From the NCBI GenBank assembly GCA_030760725.1, contig JASWHV010000012.1, positions 56,575,652 to 56,639,651 on the forward strand: a stretch of 64,000 nt of DNA, written 5' to 3'. This document shows positions 22,110-36,120 of the stretch, one piece after another. Every line of letters starts with the position of its first letter. The first letter of the stretch is position 1. The position numbers were made by a program, and so were the translations under genes. The notes under the pieces were generated by a model that made no database searches, had not been told where the DNA came from, and saw only the letters and a list, made by a program, of their open reading frames with translations. The DNA is from Neostapfia colusana (taxonomy: Eukaryota > Streptophyta > Magnoliopsida > Poales > Poaceae).

Positions 22110-25100
22110 TGTGGCGGACCGGGATCCGCTCATCCAGGATCGCAGAGGGTGGTGCCGCACGATGCGACACCCGACAGCACACGTCATAAGGACACAATAT
22201 ATTACATGGGAAAACAACTGAAACTGTACAAACAGGTACAACTTCAGTACAAACTAGTATTTATTTTACACAGCGGCAGTCTACTCTGTACAACTCACGC
22301 CCGCCTATCAAGCGAAAGTCGGTTGCCCAGCCCTAGGGCAACCCACACTAGCTGCACGTCTCAGCTCAGCGCGGCGTGTATGGCTCCCACTCAGCCGTGG
22401 TCCCCGACGCAGGGTAACCCTCGCCGGTGGACTCGTACTCCGAGTCCGTGGGTGCCTCCTCACCTGAAAAACACTTAAGCAGCAACCGTGAGCACGATGG
22501 CTCAACAAGACTTAACCGACTCACCTAAGCATAGAACTCTACATGAGGGGTACAATGGACACAGGATAGTAACAGTGCATCAATAGACACGCCTACAAGT
22601 TCATCCTTAGTTCATCTTTTAGCCACAAGTTAGCAGTTCGGAAATCTGAAATTTAGTAAGCAATATTTGGTGGCACACAGGTAGCAATGCAATTATATCA
22701 TAACAGCAGTATTGAATCATAACATTCCATAAATTATCTACGTTACGACACAGTGAACAAGCGGTACTCGTCACCTCGAGGGACGGCGAATCGACTCGAT
22801 ATACACCTGCTGGGAAACCCAAAGAGCACGTCACGTACGCCCACCCCTGGAGCTGCACAGCACGCTCACTCGATGTCGTACGGGACAACCTTTCGCCCAA
22901 CAGCCCAAACGTCGAACAAGTCGCACCGAAAGGAGCAGGAGGTTCTCCACACGGAGCATCTCTCTATGCCCGTTGGCAGATTTCCACCTTGCTGCCCTCA
23001 ACCTACACCTATAAATCGGTGTGCTATGCCTCGACTCCCGGAGGTTTAGGCTACATCGGTTTATCGGAGCCCATATATCCGATATGCCTTCGGTACGTTC
23101 AATACTTGTTCAGCAGGGCCGCACACGGATTGGTCCTCAATCGACACGGACAGGGCTGCACACACAAGACTTCCTCTTGCTGCGCCCTAGCCCCTGCCTA
23201 CTCTCATTTTCATTACTAAAGTGATCTCACATCACTCAACCGAACCCGTGTGTCCCAAGCCTATCTCGCGAGTAGATTCCAACTACGCGACTTGTACCGA
23301 AGTCCTTTGAATCATTAAGCATAGCCTATCTATTCGAGGTCTTAGACACAACCCTCACTCTTATGGAAAAGTTCTGGTTATGCAAATGGGGATCCATTCG
23401 TCCTACACCTAATGCACATTCATACATCACCCTAATTATGTGAACAAAGCAAAACTTGGTAAAAGAGTTAATGCAAACCGGGGCTTGCCTTGTTGCTGTT
23501 GGTCAGTGGTCAAGTCTTCTTCCGGAAGGAGGAAGTCCAGTACTTCCGGAGTTTCTTCGCCTTCAGCGGCTACACGTTAATGAAATAATACATGTCAATT
23601 TAAATGCAATGTGTAACTTGAATACATAATACTAATAACTCTAGCTAGCCCTCCCCTTAGGTTCTGAAATTTTTATGGTGGCTTGGTAGGGTCCTAACCA
23701 GAGTCTTGACCAAGTTTCATTTGAACCTTGTACAAATAAAAGCCCATTTTGTCAATATTTGAGCCTCTAAGTAATTCCAGGGGTTTTCATGGCTCCAACC
23801 ATTACTTTATGAAAACTAGAATTTAAGATGGTTCTAATGGAACTGGTTTCATGTCATTTGAAGAATTCTACTGAAAGTTATGCCCTAATTAAGATTTGAG
23901 AAAATCTGAAAAATGTTTCTGTACATTTTTCTATTTTCTCAGGGCACTTCTCTTAATCACCCCATTAGGGTAACTAAATGAACTTCGATGAGTCTGAAAA
24001 TTATACTGGGATTCAGGGATTTTCCAATGAATCTCTCAGCCAAATTTCAGAATTTTTCATAAAGTAGTTCTCCAGATAAAATTCCCAACAGTTTAAATTT
24101 TAGGGATTTAATTCTGGAAAACTATTCACTTTCATGAGCCGAAATTGGTATTGGTGGAAAATACTCAGAATTCTGAGTTCAGCAAAATTTGGTTCATCGA
24201 ATTTGGAGTTTCCTAGCCAAAGTTCTATTCATTTGAAGATTGAACTAAAACTGGAAATTCCAAAAATGTTTAAATCCTGCAGGTGGGTCCATCGCACACG
24301 TGTTGACCGCTGGAGCCGAGCCACACTGGGCCACAGACTCCTTCCCACGCGGCCACACTGGATCCTGGACCACAGAGAATCCCGTACGGTTACCTCCAGC
24401 CGCTGACGAGTGGGGCCTCCCCCCTTCGTCTTCCTCCAGCCACCCGCGCGACCCCGCCGCCGAGCTCGCCGGAGCTCTCGCCGGGAAGGGGTTCCGGCCC
24501 CCGGAACTTGCTAATTTTCGCTGCCACTGCACATTTTTGCGCGAGGAACACGTTGCCGGCCTTACCTCAGATCGAGGATGGCCGGAAAACTAGGCGCGAC
24601 GGCGACAGTAGCTGCGGTAACTTCGGCGGCGTCGCTAGGGCATTGTACTGTCCGAAACTTGCTCCGGTTAGCTCCTACAGCATCGCCATGACCTAGGGAG
24701 CAACGTCCAGGGCTCTGATCTTGCGAGAAACATCAGCAACTAGGGGCTCAACGTGTGACCTAGGGCGATTTTGGGGAAAACTGGAAAAACTCGAAGAACT
24801 GAGGGTTTCCTCGATGGTTCTTCCTAGTTCTTGATCCCACATGCCCGCACGGATGTCTACAACTGGGTTTCTAGGTCTGGGGAGGAGTGGTTCGGTGTGT
24901 GAGGCGAATTTGCCGATTTATCCGAACCGGGCTATATGGCATGTTCTTGGCAAGAACTGGAATTCCGTCGAGCACACCTCATGGCATGCGGCCAGCGTTG
25001 TTGGACAGGGAGCACACTTCCAGGCGAACCTCCTGGCCTGCTCAACTCGACGGGGAATTAAGCCTAGCGGCCGGGCTGGAAGGTTTCGGTCTAGGCGGCT

Positions 25101-26105
25101 CTACCCGGTGTGGAATGAAAACAAGGAGCTCGGGGGCAGTTTACCGTGGATGGGGCGCCGGGGTATCGTGTCTATCATGTCGAGGACGCCTCGTCGAAGC
25201 TCAGGGTGAGCTCAGAGTCGCTTGCTAGCTGCTGGGACGGGAGGACGCCGGAGCACCGGAGTTTTCAGGTGTGCGGCGGAGTTTCTTCGTCGATGGTTTT
25301 GGGAACGGTTAAGACTGCGACAGGAGTCGGTTCCGGAGGGAAATATCGCCGGGTGACCGCTTCGTCGACGTGCGCTGTGGGCTGGCGCTTGGGAGGTGGC
25401 ATTCGGGGAAGCAGCTCGGTGGCGCACGGAGGGAGTTTGCTTCGGCGAGAAACAGAGCGCTGTCCGGTGTTGCACCTCCCTCCCACTGCCTTGTGGGCCC
25501 AACTTTCCCCCCTAATCCTTTCCTCCCCATTTCTATTGTAAATATCCCAGCTACTAAACATTGAATGAGAGACTTAGCCCCCAAGTACTGGTTTGAATTT
25601 GAGTTCTCAAATTTAAACTTTGTTGCGTTAAATTTGCTTCATGTTTAAACTGAAATTCAAATTCAGTATTGAATTATTGCAAATTTAGCTCCCGACAAGA
25701 TGAATTCCAATGGGGATGAAAACTGGTGGGCTAACTCAGAAAAATGTGCTGAGTTTGAATATGAATCTAACTTTTGAATTTGAGGGATGAAAGTTGCTGC
25801 AATTTGAATTTACATTCAAATTGGCCTCTTTTTCAAATACCTCCAAAAGTGCCTCAAAAAGTGTTGGATTTGCATGAAACTTGGCTTGAACCTTCCTAAG
25901 ACTTTTCAAGTCCTAGGGGTGTGCTCAACCTTTCATGTTCATGTGTAGAAATCCTACTTTGTGAAAGTGAAGGCTTTCCCCTCTAATCACTCTTTTGATG
26001 GAGGTTACTTGCTCTTCACAATTTTTCCTAAGATATCCACAATAAGACTGTGGTGTTGTGAGGTGATGAAAAGTTTTTGCATGTCCCTTTTCTTGGGCTT
26101 TCACA
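22110..26105 (-). repeat. 5' LTR of element A
   Basis: 3996 bp with edges TGTGGCGGACC and GGGCTTTCACA. It matches 1204-4993 from 22328 on; the first 218 bp has no partner in the window because of the CACTA insertion. It also shares blocks, in opposite orientation, with the LTRs of element C and with H, showing one extended LTR family. Confidence 0.93.
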
Positions 26106-28744
26106 GTTACCTCAGCCGAGTCCTAGCGATGATGATCAATCCAGTGAGCAGAGCACCTGAGTTTGGCCATCGCCGGTGAAAACGGCTCGGGTCGCCGGTG
26201 AAGTCTACTTTCCCGGCGATCTCCGGCCAAGAGGTGGGCTGGATTAGCTTCCCCGTGCCCCAGTGGTGCTCTGTGACCCATTGGTTGATCGTGTTCACTG
26301 CCGAAACGACCTAGCATCGTAGGGCCCGAGCTCATCTTCAGCCTCCATCGTCACCGACTAGGTTTCCGGCGATGTCGAGGTCCGAGAAGTTGCCCGGCGT
26401 GTGCGCCGTGCTCCAAGGAAAACGGTGGAAGAAACCGTGTCGAAAATTAGGCAGTAGCAGCCGAGAATTTACCGCGCCACCGTCGCTGGGCGTCGCGTGC
26501 TCGGGCGCTGGCGGGAGGTAGATGAAGACACTGTGCATGGGACCCACGTGCAGTGTTTTAAACATTTCCCCGATTTTCAGTTTCAGTTCAAACTTCAAAC
26601 CCACATAACTTTGGCTAGAAAACTCCAAACCGAGTGAACCAAATTTCGTTGGATTCAGCTCTCTGAGTACTTTCTAACAAATCAAGTTTCACGTCATGAA
26701 AATCCTCAGTTCTCCAGAATTAATTCTTCAAATTTTGAACTGTTTAGAACTTTAACTGGAGAACCCTTTGAAGGAAAATTCTGAATTTTTCTGGGATGTT
26801 CACCAAACTATATCTGAGCTACCATAAAAATTTCAGATCCATTTGAGCTCATTTGATCCATCTAATGGTGTGATTAATAAAACTGTTCCAGAGAAAATAG
26901 AAAATGTCCAGAAACATTTTCAGAATTTCTCTGAAAATGTTTAGCTCATATTTTTAGCTAGGAGCCTTCAAATTAAGTGAAACCAACTCCATTAGAACCC
27001 TCTGAAAATCTAGTTTTCAGAAAGTCATGGCTTGATCCATGAAAATCCCTAGAACACCCTAGGATCTCCAATTAAGGTCAAGTACATAATTATTTGTGGA
27101 GAGCTCAAATGAGCTTTGCTGCAAATGAAACTTGGCCACGTCTCCGTTTAAGTTGTATCCAAACCACAGTAAAAATTTCAGAGTCATTGGGTCTGTCTAG
27201 CAAGACTTATAACTCTCACAAGTTTAACTTCAATTCCAATGCATTTAAATTGACACATAGATGTATTTATCATATGTAGTCGCTAAGGTGGAGGAGGAAC
27301 CCGAAGTATTAGACTTCGTCACTCCAGAGGAACAGCTAGCCTACGACCAACAGGAGCAAGGCAAGCTCTGGTTTACATTAACCCTTTTTACAAATTTTTA
27401 TTGTTTTGAGAACTTACTTTGAGCACCCACTTAATTCTTGCATTAGAGTCTTGTTTGAAACCCAATTGCATAGCCATGAAAACCCTGGGTTGGGATTAGG
27501 TTTGAAAACCTCGTTAGCTACTGCAATGCTAATATAGTGTAGGATTCGATACAAGTCGAGTAGTTGGAACTAGTCGCGAGGATAGGCTAGAGGCACATTG
27601 CTCGGGTAGAGATAGCAAATGAAACACATGGCAAGAAAAATTGAGACCGAGCAGAGAGTAAGGGCAGCAGGACTTTGGGGCCTGGGTGCTATAGCTCCGC
27701 TTGTGTCGATTGAGGACCGAGCCGTGTGCGGGCCTGTTGAACAAGCTAGAACAGTACCAAAGACCTACGGATGTATGGGAAGTGGGAAACCGATGTAACT
27801 CGGGTAGCTGGGTGTTGAGGCATTGCCTGTCGTTCAGAGGGTAGGTTGAGAGCTCGAGGTGTAAATCGGCTGGCGGCACTGCGGATGCGCGTGCAGAGAC
27901 CTCTTGCTTGGGACGATAGGACCGGTTCAACATTTGGCTAACGGGTGAAAGGTGGTTGCGTACAACGTCCGTGATGGTTTCTGTAGGCATCATCGAGTAC
28001 GGCCGTATGTCACGGGTTATTCGGGTAACCCTGCAGGTGTAAATCGATTATAATTTCCGTCCCTCACGGTCAGTGAGTACCACTTGTTCACTATACCGTG
28101 ACCTAGAAAGAACAGGCTAGATACATGTTAAAAGTTTGCTGATTTGAAAGATATACATGGATTTTAAATGATTGTTGTAGTTTAGAGCTAATTAAAGTTC
28201 TTTTCAACTTTGGGCAAAGTACATGAGAGAAATGCGTTTCTTGTTTGATCGCGGCTCTCTCATGTGCCTTAGCGTAAGGTTCTCCACAACCTGCTGCTAA
28301 AACTTGAAAGTAAGGTTCAAATAATTGGGTGAGTCCTTTGCAACTTATTTTACCTCATGACCCTAGAACCATTCATATAGAAGTTTCATGTTTAGGAGAG
28401 ACAGGTCAGACTTGCTGAGCCATCGTGCTCACTGCTTGTGGTTGAAGCTTTTGTAGGGGTTTATGAGGAAGGGACTCCCGAGGAGGAGACAGAACCCCAG
28501 GAGGGGAACCCCGTTGAGTGGGAGTCATGCACGCCGCCGTGTTAGTGTGTGTGTGTGTGTGTGTGCTAGCGGGGACACGTTCACGGGCTGAACGTGAACT
28601 CAATGCGTAGTCTACGCCCATGAGTGTAGACGGAACTTATTTTGTTGTACAAACATTCATAAACCTGTTATGTAATAAAACTTGGCTTCCGCTTTATATC
28701 TTTGATGTGCGTTATCGGCTTGACGAGGCCGTGGGGCCCTCACA
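26106..28744 (+). repeat. LTR fragment H, related to the LTRs of A and C
   Basis: About 2.6 kb of the 3' part of a plus-oriented LTR ending GGGGCCCTCACA at 28744, like the end GGGGTCCCTCACA of element C. Shared blocks are TTTAAACATTTCCC (26558 region; 32015 in C), the CCCTGCAGGTGTAAATCGAT zone (28030) and the GAGGACCG..CGTGTGCGG block (27709-27745). It is much more diverged than the A or C pairs. Its left part is cut off by element A, so whether it is a solo LTR or one end of a larger element cannot be decided. It is inserted in the LTR of copia element G. Confidence 0.75.
28545..28565. repeat. (GT)n microsatellite
   Basis: About ten GT units inside LTR fragment H; a simple sequence repeat with no other role visible. 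Confidence 0.9.
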
Positions 28745-29916
28745 ATTTGATCTGTAAAACTCAAGTTATGATCAAAACTCTGAAGCAATGTCGTGCTGTC
28801 CAGAAACTCAAAGAGAAAGACTTGACAAAAACAAGTCGGATGAACAAGGCACAAAAGCTCCTCTAAATTATGAATTTTATTGATCAAAACATAAGATAAA
28901 CAGCCCAAAGTCGTGCACACCACGAGCCTTGGCCTCCCTTGCTTATATAACCAGGCTTAAGACCAACCCAATTCAAACAAGGACTCCTACTGCTACTTGG
29001 ATTCAAACTGTAACTTTCCAATACTACTCAAGACTCTTCTATACGCAGATAGAAGCAATCTTAAGACTTCCAAACACCTTAGGAACGTCCGAAACATTCC
29101 TAAAACAACTCTACTTCATGTCTAACACGAAATCCTATTATAACCAACTCGAAACATTCCATAAATAAGCCATAACCGACTCAGCCGCAGCCTGAGTCAA
29201 TAATCCAGCCGGTTGGACCTTTCCGACCAATTCTTTACATCCACATCTCTTCATCACGCCTTGGAACCATGTTGCCACGTCCATGCACTCCTTGTACATA
29301 TGCAAACACCTTCCAATGACGTCCACGATACCTTCATATGCATTGTTCTTGATCCAAACATGTTGTGCGACCTCCCGATCAACTCAACCATAGTTCCTCC
29401 CAAACTTGGTTGTTGAACCTCATCTTCTCCCTAAGACTAGTTCAATAGATGCCGTCACTAGACATATCTTGAACTTAAGAAACACCTGCACATGAATAAA
29501 CAACCAATACTTTTGAGCACATGTCCGCGACTTGACTCACGTTAGTTCCGAAAACCACAATACCTTACGTGACACCTCACATAAATGTTGCAAACCATAG
29601 CAAAATGTTAACCACCGTAAACATCCATAACACTTCAAAAACTTTGTAAAAGAATACTAAGCAAACTTTCCATAGATGTAAAGCAAGTTCAAAACATTTG
29701 CATGGTAAAAACAGAACCATTGCAGTTTAGCTCCGAACCTGTCCAAAGCTATCCGGACCATGAGCTGGAGCTTAACAAAGCTAGCAGAAACTAGCACAGG
29801 AAGTTACCAAAGCTAGTCGGACGTACCGCCGGAGCTAACCAAACACATGTCGGACCTAGCCATAGCAAGTCAGACCTTACCTCGGATTTTGTCGGAGCTC
29901 GGACCTAGAGACGGAC
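28745..29916 (-). repeat. Element G 3' LTR, main part
   Basis: Aligns with 45768-46885 of the F LTR, starting at ATCTGTAAAACTCAAG (F: ATCTGTAAAACTCGAG). It contains a run of degenerate GTCGGACC/ATCCGGACC repeats near 29735-29910. The left edge at 28745 is the insertion point of LTR fragment H; the right edge is the insertion point of element C. Confidence 0.82.
29912..29916. repeat. Target site duplication of element C, left copy (CGGAC)
   Basis: CGGAC directly precedes the LTR start TGTAAAAG and equals 42001-42005 after the right LTR. Confidence 0.93.
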
Positions 29917-32900
29917 TGTAAAAGTCCCAAAACCATGGATGCAAAGAAACGGATCATTGAATGTCATTGTGTTCCGGGTACATGGAAAATCGGACTAACA
30001 AAAACTTCTTGCACGGGATGGGGTACATGAGGTGCAACCACATGTGTTCATGCATTCCTTTGAATGTGTTGGACCAAGGTGGAGTTAAACCCATGTGTAA
30101 ATCATACATGTGCATGAGAAAGAGTTAAAAGAAGATCTTTAGACTCAAAGGCTCAGCTCAAATTGCCGCCAAACTTTTGAATACACATGGAACCTCATGC
30201 ATTTGAAAGTGAGGAGATTTATGGTGGCAACTTTCTGCTTTTAGGGTGAGCCAAAAAGGAGTGAATTATGCTCATGTTTGAATTTGTGCTGAATTCAAAT
30301 TTGAGGGACAAATTCAAACTGGACTTGTGAGGTTCAAATTAGGGACAATAGGGAATCAAGCATGGGCTATGACAAACTAAATGTGGCACTCAAATTCAAA
30401 AGGGGCATCACAAAGTATGTTTTCAAACTGTTGGTTCAAAGTTTATGTTTGCAGCAACCAAATGTAAATGTTGATTCAATATTTGAAACCCTCAGCCCCA
30501 AATTTGTGGGAATATAAATTTTTACCACAATTGGCAGTATTTTGGCCAAGCAATTGCAAGAGGACATAAAATGGCATTTGAATTCAAATTCAAATTCGAA
30601 GTTGGAAGAAGCTTGGCCACATGTCCAAATGAGCTCCAAAAATTTAGCTGCCCATATTTGAATTGGTCACCTGTCAAATTTGGAAGACCTTTTGGTAGGG
30701 AGCAGGGGTGGACCCCACTTGTCATTGAGCCAATTAGACTTGCTCCCTAAGTCTTCTCTGTCTGTCCACTGGGGCCCAGCTGTCTGTGAAATGAGCCACG
30801 GGCTCTGTTTTGCCTCTCCCGAACGTTTGACAGCAGCTGTGCAGCGGTGACAGCGCACGCGCTCGATGCTTCCCGGCTGCTCCCACGATTGAACCGACTA
30901 AGTTGTGATCGACAAAATATCGCCCAGATGACCACACCGCGCGGCAACGCTTCGCTCTCAGCTGCTCGCGCTCCCTCTCTCTCGTGGTTGTCTCCCATGC
31001 GCACAACTTCTTCCTCAGCTACTGCACACCCATCGGAGCGACGGCGCGCGAACGCCCCGGCGACTTTCACGCCAAGCTAAGCCTCCCCACGGCGTCGCCG
31101 GGTCCTCCTCGAGGTGTCTGTCACAAGAGCCTGACGTTTCCTCCACTGGAACTCGGCCCCGAGTTGGTTTGTCCATCGACGCCACCGTGAGCCACCGACC
31201 ACAAGATCACATCGCCCGCTCGCCACAGTTCTTCTCCCACCGAGTTGCAAAAGCAAAAGGTTCGCCTATACCTCTTCTTGCTTCACAGCAACACTGGCAG
31301 CTTGTCACAAACCGTGCTCGCCGGAATTTGGTTTTTCCCGCCGACATGTGATATGAACCGCGAGGAGGAAATCGGGAAATTAGGGCGACACGGTGCACAA
31401 CTCATCACCAGACCTAGAAACCCAGTTGTAGACGTTCGTGCAAGCACGTGGGATCAAGAACTAGGACGAACCGTCGAGGAAACCTTCGGTTCTTCAAGTT
31501 TTTTGAGTTTCCACCAAAATTGACCTAGGTCGCACGGTGAACTCCTATTTGCCGATGTTTCTCACGATATCAGAGCCTTGGACGTTGTTCCCTAGGTCGT
31601 GGCGATGCTGTAGGAGCTAACCGAAGCAAGGTTGGAGCATTACAGCGTCGTCACGACGTCTCCGGAGTGGCCACAGAGGCTGTCGCCGTCGTGAAGCTAT
31701 TTTCGGTGATTTCCGGTCGGCGACAAGGGTAGCAACGTGTTCCTCGTATGAAATAATGTAGAGGCGGATAGAATTGGGAAGTTTCGGGCACCGGAACCCC
31801 CTCCCGGCGAGAGCTCCGGCGAGCTCGGCGGTGCGAGAGCGCGGGTAGCTGGAGGTAGACGAAGACGGGGGCTGGCCCACGTGTCAATCTCTGTTGCGGG
31901 GAAGTTAGATGTTCTGTGGCCTCGGATCGTGCTGTGTCAACGCGGGAGAGATTATGTGGCCCGTGTGGCTTGGTTTCAGCGGTTGACACGTGGCCCTGGA
32001 CCCACAGTCAGGATTTAAACATTTCCCAGTTTTAATTCAAATTTCAGATTTCTTTCAAACTTTAGAAGAGCATAACTTTTGCTAGGAAACTCCAAATTGG
32101 ATGATTCAAATTGGGTTAGACTCAGCTTGGCAAGATCTATCCAAACGTGCAACCAATTTGTATGAAAATCATTATTAAATGCTGGAAAATTCTTAAAACT
32201 TTTCAGCAAAAGAATTTTAGAGGGAGTTTGGTTCACCCAAAAATCCTCAAATTTTGCCAGAATATTCTTTAGGATGTTAGTGAACTCCTGTACAAGTTTG
32301 AGCTCATTTTGGATTTGATTTAGTTAGGATAATTCTGATTTCAAGTTTCTGTGTTCAAATGAATACATAAACATTTTCAGAGAATTTCCAAAACTTTGAA
32401 ATTCAGTTCTGGGAAATTCTTAGCTCCAAAAATCCTAGGAAAATTCATGCATGCTCCCTGAGCTATGTTTGAAATGGTGGTTCACTTGAATTTGCATGAA
32501 AGTGCAAATTTATTCCGAATTAATTCCTTTTGCCTAAATGCTTAGGGAATTGTTCTGAGTGATCTATTCATTAAAAAATTCTGAATTTTGGTCCAGATTA
32601 CTTTCTTGTGACAAGGAACTCACAAAACAAATTTCAGCTCCATTGGAGCTCTGGATAACCACTGTCCTGTTCAACCTCATTAGGTGATCAACACACAAGT
32701 GATGAAGAACACTTATCACTTGACCATAGTGCTTAAACTCAAACCCAAACCACTAGCACCAGTTTCACTTTAAATTCTTAAACAGAGTCCCAGTTTTAAA
32801 CTTGTAATTAAAACATGTTGGCAAAAGCTTTACAATTAAACATATATGCATATTCATAACGTGTAGTGATTAAACATGGAAAAGTGGAGGAGAAGTGAAG

Positions 32901-34447
32901 CTTGGATCGAGGAGCAAGAAGGGCAGTGATTAAGCTTCAAGTCATCAGCAACTAACTTCATAATTATCTGACTTTAGTCACCTGCAAAACAGGCAAGCCC
33001 CGGTTTGCATTTAACTGCCACTAAGTTTTACTTTGTATACAATACGTCGGTTAAGATGAATTGTGCATTAAGTCTAGATGTTTGATACTACTCTTGTATG
33101 ACCAGAAAACCTATGGAGTATTTGGGTAGATGTCCTTCCACCGTGTAGAAACTGCCATGCTTAAGTAGGACTCGGTAGAAGTCTAGTGGTTGGACACTAC
33201 TCGGGAGTATTGGAAATCGGGAGCACCAGAGGATTAGTTCAAAAAGTTGTTAGTAAGTTGAAATGAGACCCGGCAGGGTGTAGAGGCAACAGGACATGGG
33301 GGCCTGGGTGCTTAGACCTGTCCGTGTCGGTTGAGGACCGATCCGTGTGCGGCCCCGCTGAACAAGTTTGAACGTACCGACGGCATAATGGATATATGGG
33401 ACCCGATAAACCGATGTAACCTATACCTCTGGGCGTCGAGGCATAACGCACCGATTTATAGGTGTAGGTTGAGGGAAGCAAGGTGAAAATCTGCTAACGG
33501 GCATACAGAAATGCTCCGTGTAGGGAACCTCCTGCTTATTTCGGTGCGACCTGTTCGACGTTTGGGCTGTTTGGTGAAAGGTTGTCCCATACGACATCAG
33601 TGGAGCGTGCTGTGTGCAGCTCCGAGTATGGGCTTACGTGACGTGCTATTCGGGTATCCCTGCAGGTATAACGAGTCGATTCACCGTCCCTCACGGTTAT
33701 GAGCACCGCTTGTTCACTGAGTCGTGACGTAGAGGTAACTTGCACTGAGATAAGAATTAATCACCATTGGTTTGAAGTTGATGCTAGTAATTTAATGTTA
33801 TCTTTTGTGAATAGGCTAGTGCGAATTCGATTCTTTTCCACCATGAGCAAGTTACATCGGGAGAAAGCGTTTCTTGTTTGATTGTGGACTCCTGATGTGA
33901 GGTGCCCAAGGATATGTTTAATTTGATGCTAATAATACCTGAAAGTAAGGATCCATATTTAGGCGAGTTCATATGCAATGTATTATCGTATGTTATGTCT
34001 TTACCCTTATGTAGAGTTTCATGATTACGGTCGACGGTTAAGTCTTGCTGAGCATTATGCTCATGGATACTATACGAGTTGTTTTGCAGGTAATAACACT
34101 ATGCTGCTGAGTATGGTTGTCCGATGAGACTCGGAACTCTCCGAGTGGTAAACTCATGGAAACCCCTGCCGCTGCTACAACGATCGTGTTGCTAGTGAGA
34201 AGGGTCTGCGGGCTGGACGTCTTCTCTGTTGCTTAGCATAGATAGGAGACGTGAGTTGTAGTAGTCTTCAGCTGTAGATTATTTTGAGAAGTATTTGTAA
34301 AATTAACACCTTGTAAGCTTCTGCTTGTTTTATGTAATATGATGCTTTATTATGTGTGCTGTTTGGTGCCGCATCGCACGGCACCACCCAATGCGATTCC
34401 CGGGCGAGAGGCACGGCCCTGTGATACGGGTGCCGGGGTCCCTCACA
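29917..34447 (+). repeat. 5' LTR of element C
   Basis: 4531 bp with edges TGTAAAAGTCCC and GGGGTCCCTCACA. The first kilobase is AT-rich with tracts such as TTTGAATTCAAATTC; 30770-31990 is GC-rich. Open frames there (for example 30984-31523) are not preserved identically in the other LTR. Confidence 0.95.
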
Positions 34448-34450
34448 GCG

Positions 34451-34463
34451 TGGTATCAGAGCC
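34451..34463 (+). other. Primer binding site of element C (tRNA-iMet)
   Basis: TGGTATCAGAGCC three bases after the 5' LTR end, complementary to the 3' end of initiator tRNA-Met. Confidence 0.95.
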
Positions 34464-36120
34464 ACATTGGTAATAGCGCACGGAATAAGGATCGTATTAC
34501 AACAAAAACTTAGGATACAGTGAGGAAACGGTATTAGGCCCACATAAGGACTATAGTAGTATAGTTACTTAAAGTGGTATGACTAACATACTTGTTATAA
34601 TTCTGAATTTTGATTATGTAACGACGCACCTACGGTCAGGTAAGCATGGTAAGGAACGCCACCGAAAGCGGTTCAATTTTGGTTAGCTCCCCTGACGAGG
34701 AATGTGGTTTAGGGATAGGTCTCACAGCTTGGTGTGAGACGTTAATATGAATCTCTTGGACTCTTCATGTTCCTGAGTTCATATGAAATGCTGGTCCCTA
34801 GCGTGCATTAGGCAAGAAAGTGAAGAACCCATCGTGTGGTCAGTAACACGAAAGTGTGTTCTTCTGCAAATAGCCTAGGAGGACATACGCAGCGCTTGCC
34901 ATCGGCGTGCCCTGCAGGGCAGTAGGTGGTATCTGTTGGGTTGATAAAATTCCCAACCGTGATTACCCGTTCGCACTCTACTCAGGTTCCCCGTCGTGCG
35001 GTGTGAAAACACGATCACGTACCTTGAGACGTGGCTTAACTCAAGGACGGCCATATGGAAATGATATGGGCGTATGTATTTACTTTCAAATATGGACCTG
35101 CCTGAAATAACAACAACCCTTGAGTGCATCACTATTGAGTGTTCTTCTGCAGGTACTAACAACGTATGTATCCCGTGTAGTACACGTGTGCGAGAGACCG
35201 TTTAGTGCCACAAATTAGACGGATATGCCGGTATAATCCGGTTAGGATTTTCTTTGGTGAGGCTACGTAGGACCGACATGTTTCTTACGGTGCATCGACA
35301 CCGTTCTACACTTAATAACCTCTTCCCTATGAAGAAATAATTCATGAAATAACTTTAAACTAAAAATGGAAGTTTGAAACATATATTAGTTACTGAACTC
35401 TTATTTTTTGGGCTAAGATTCAAATGAGAGAATGACTAGGCTTCAAAGGTTTCAAAAATAGAGTGCTCTGTTTCTGGCAGGAATTCTTGCTGGACTTTAA
35501 CAGAGCATAACTCTGAGTAGATTTAACCAATTAAGGTGTATGATACAGCTACGGAAATATTTTCAAGTGTTCTACAACTTGTTTGTAGACCTCCAGAGCA
35601 AAATCACACGTTAAGTTGGTGAAAAGTCCAGTTGAAGGTAAACTGTCCAGAACCAGGACAGCAGCAAAAACCTGTGTGGACCTTTCTGTTTTTAAGCCAT
35701 AACTTCCTGTAGAAAAATCCTTAAGGAGCCTATGATACACTGTTGGAAAGGTTATGAAATGTGCAACATTTTTGTAGTTCAAAGCTTGTACAGATTCTTA
35801 TTCTATTTGCATATACAACTGTGATAAAGTAGCCACATACAAAGGAGATGCTGGCAAATTTTATCCAGGAATTCTGTCAACTTTGGAAAATCATAACTTT
35901 TGATCCAGAGATGATCTTAAGGCATATGAATACTCGTTGGACAGATACTGAAGTTAACTTTAACTTTTGTATTAAACTTGAGTTATGAAAATGTGGTTAA
36001 ATGGATCAAAATCTGGGTGAGGACAGAAGAGTCCGTTCTGTACAGTAAAGAGAACGGGTTAAGCCTACCCCACGGAAGTGATTATACTCGAGGATAGTCT
36101 GGTGGGATGTGAAAATCCTA
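34464..36120 (+). other. Non-coding leader of element C in place of gag
   Basis: About 1.65 kb without a coding frame, homologous to the leader of element A on the opposite strand. It carries a gene-like density of stops in all frames and no zinc knuckle or capsid-like segment. The later part has repeated clauses of the type CATAACTT and ACTGTCCAGAA. Confidence 0.75.

Larger units (their letters stand above)
1204..26105 (-). mobile_element. Ty3/gypsy chromovirus (Tekay type), element A, interrupted by element B
   Basis: A minus-strand LTR retrotransposon. In transcriptional order: 5' LTR 22110-26105, tRNA-iMet primer site 22095-22106, non-coding leader 22094-20873 and 8286-8105 (split by element B), pol 8104-5060, polypurine tract 5008-4994, 3' LTR 4993-1204 (cut by the CACTA element, so about 220 bp continues to the left of the window). 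No gag and only the end of protease are present. LTR ends are TG..CA. Its target duplication should be GTTAC (26106-26110), but the partner is outside the window. A is inserted in the older LTR fragment H. Confidence 0.9.

Noticed and set aside
26106..28744. H as a complete separate retrotransposon
   Set aside because: No primer site or polypurine tract is adjacent and no coding region follows; only LTR-like sequence ending at 28744 is visible.
34464..36120. Hidden gag in the C leader
   Set aside because: Stops are dense in all frames, and no zinc knuckle or Gag-like segment is visible on either strand.
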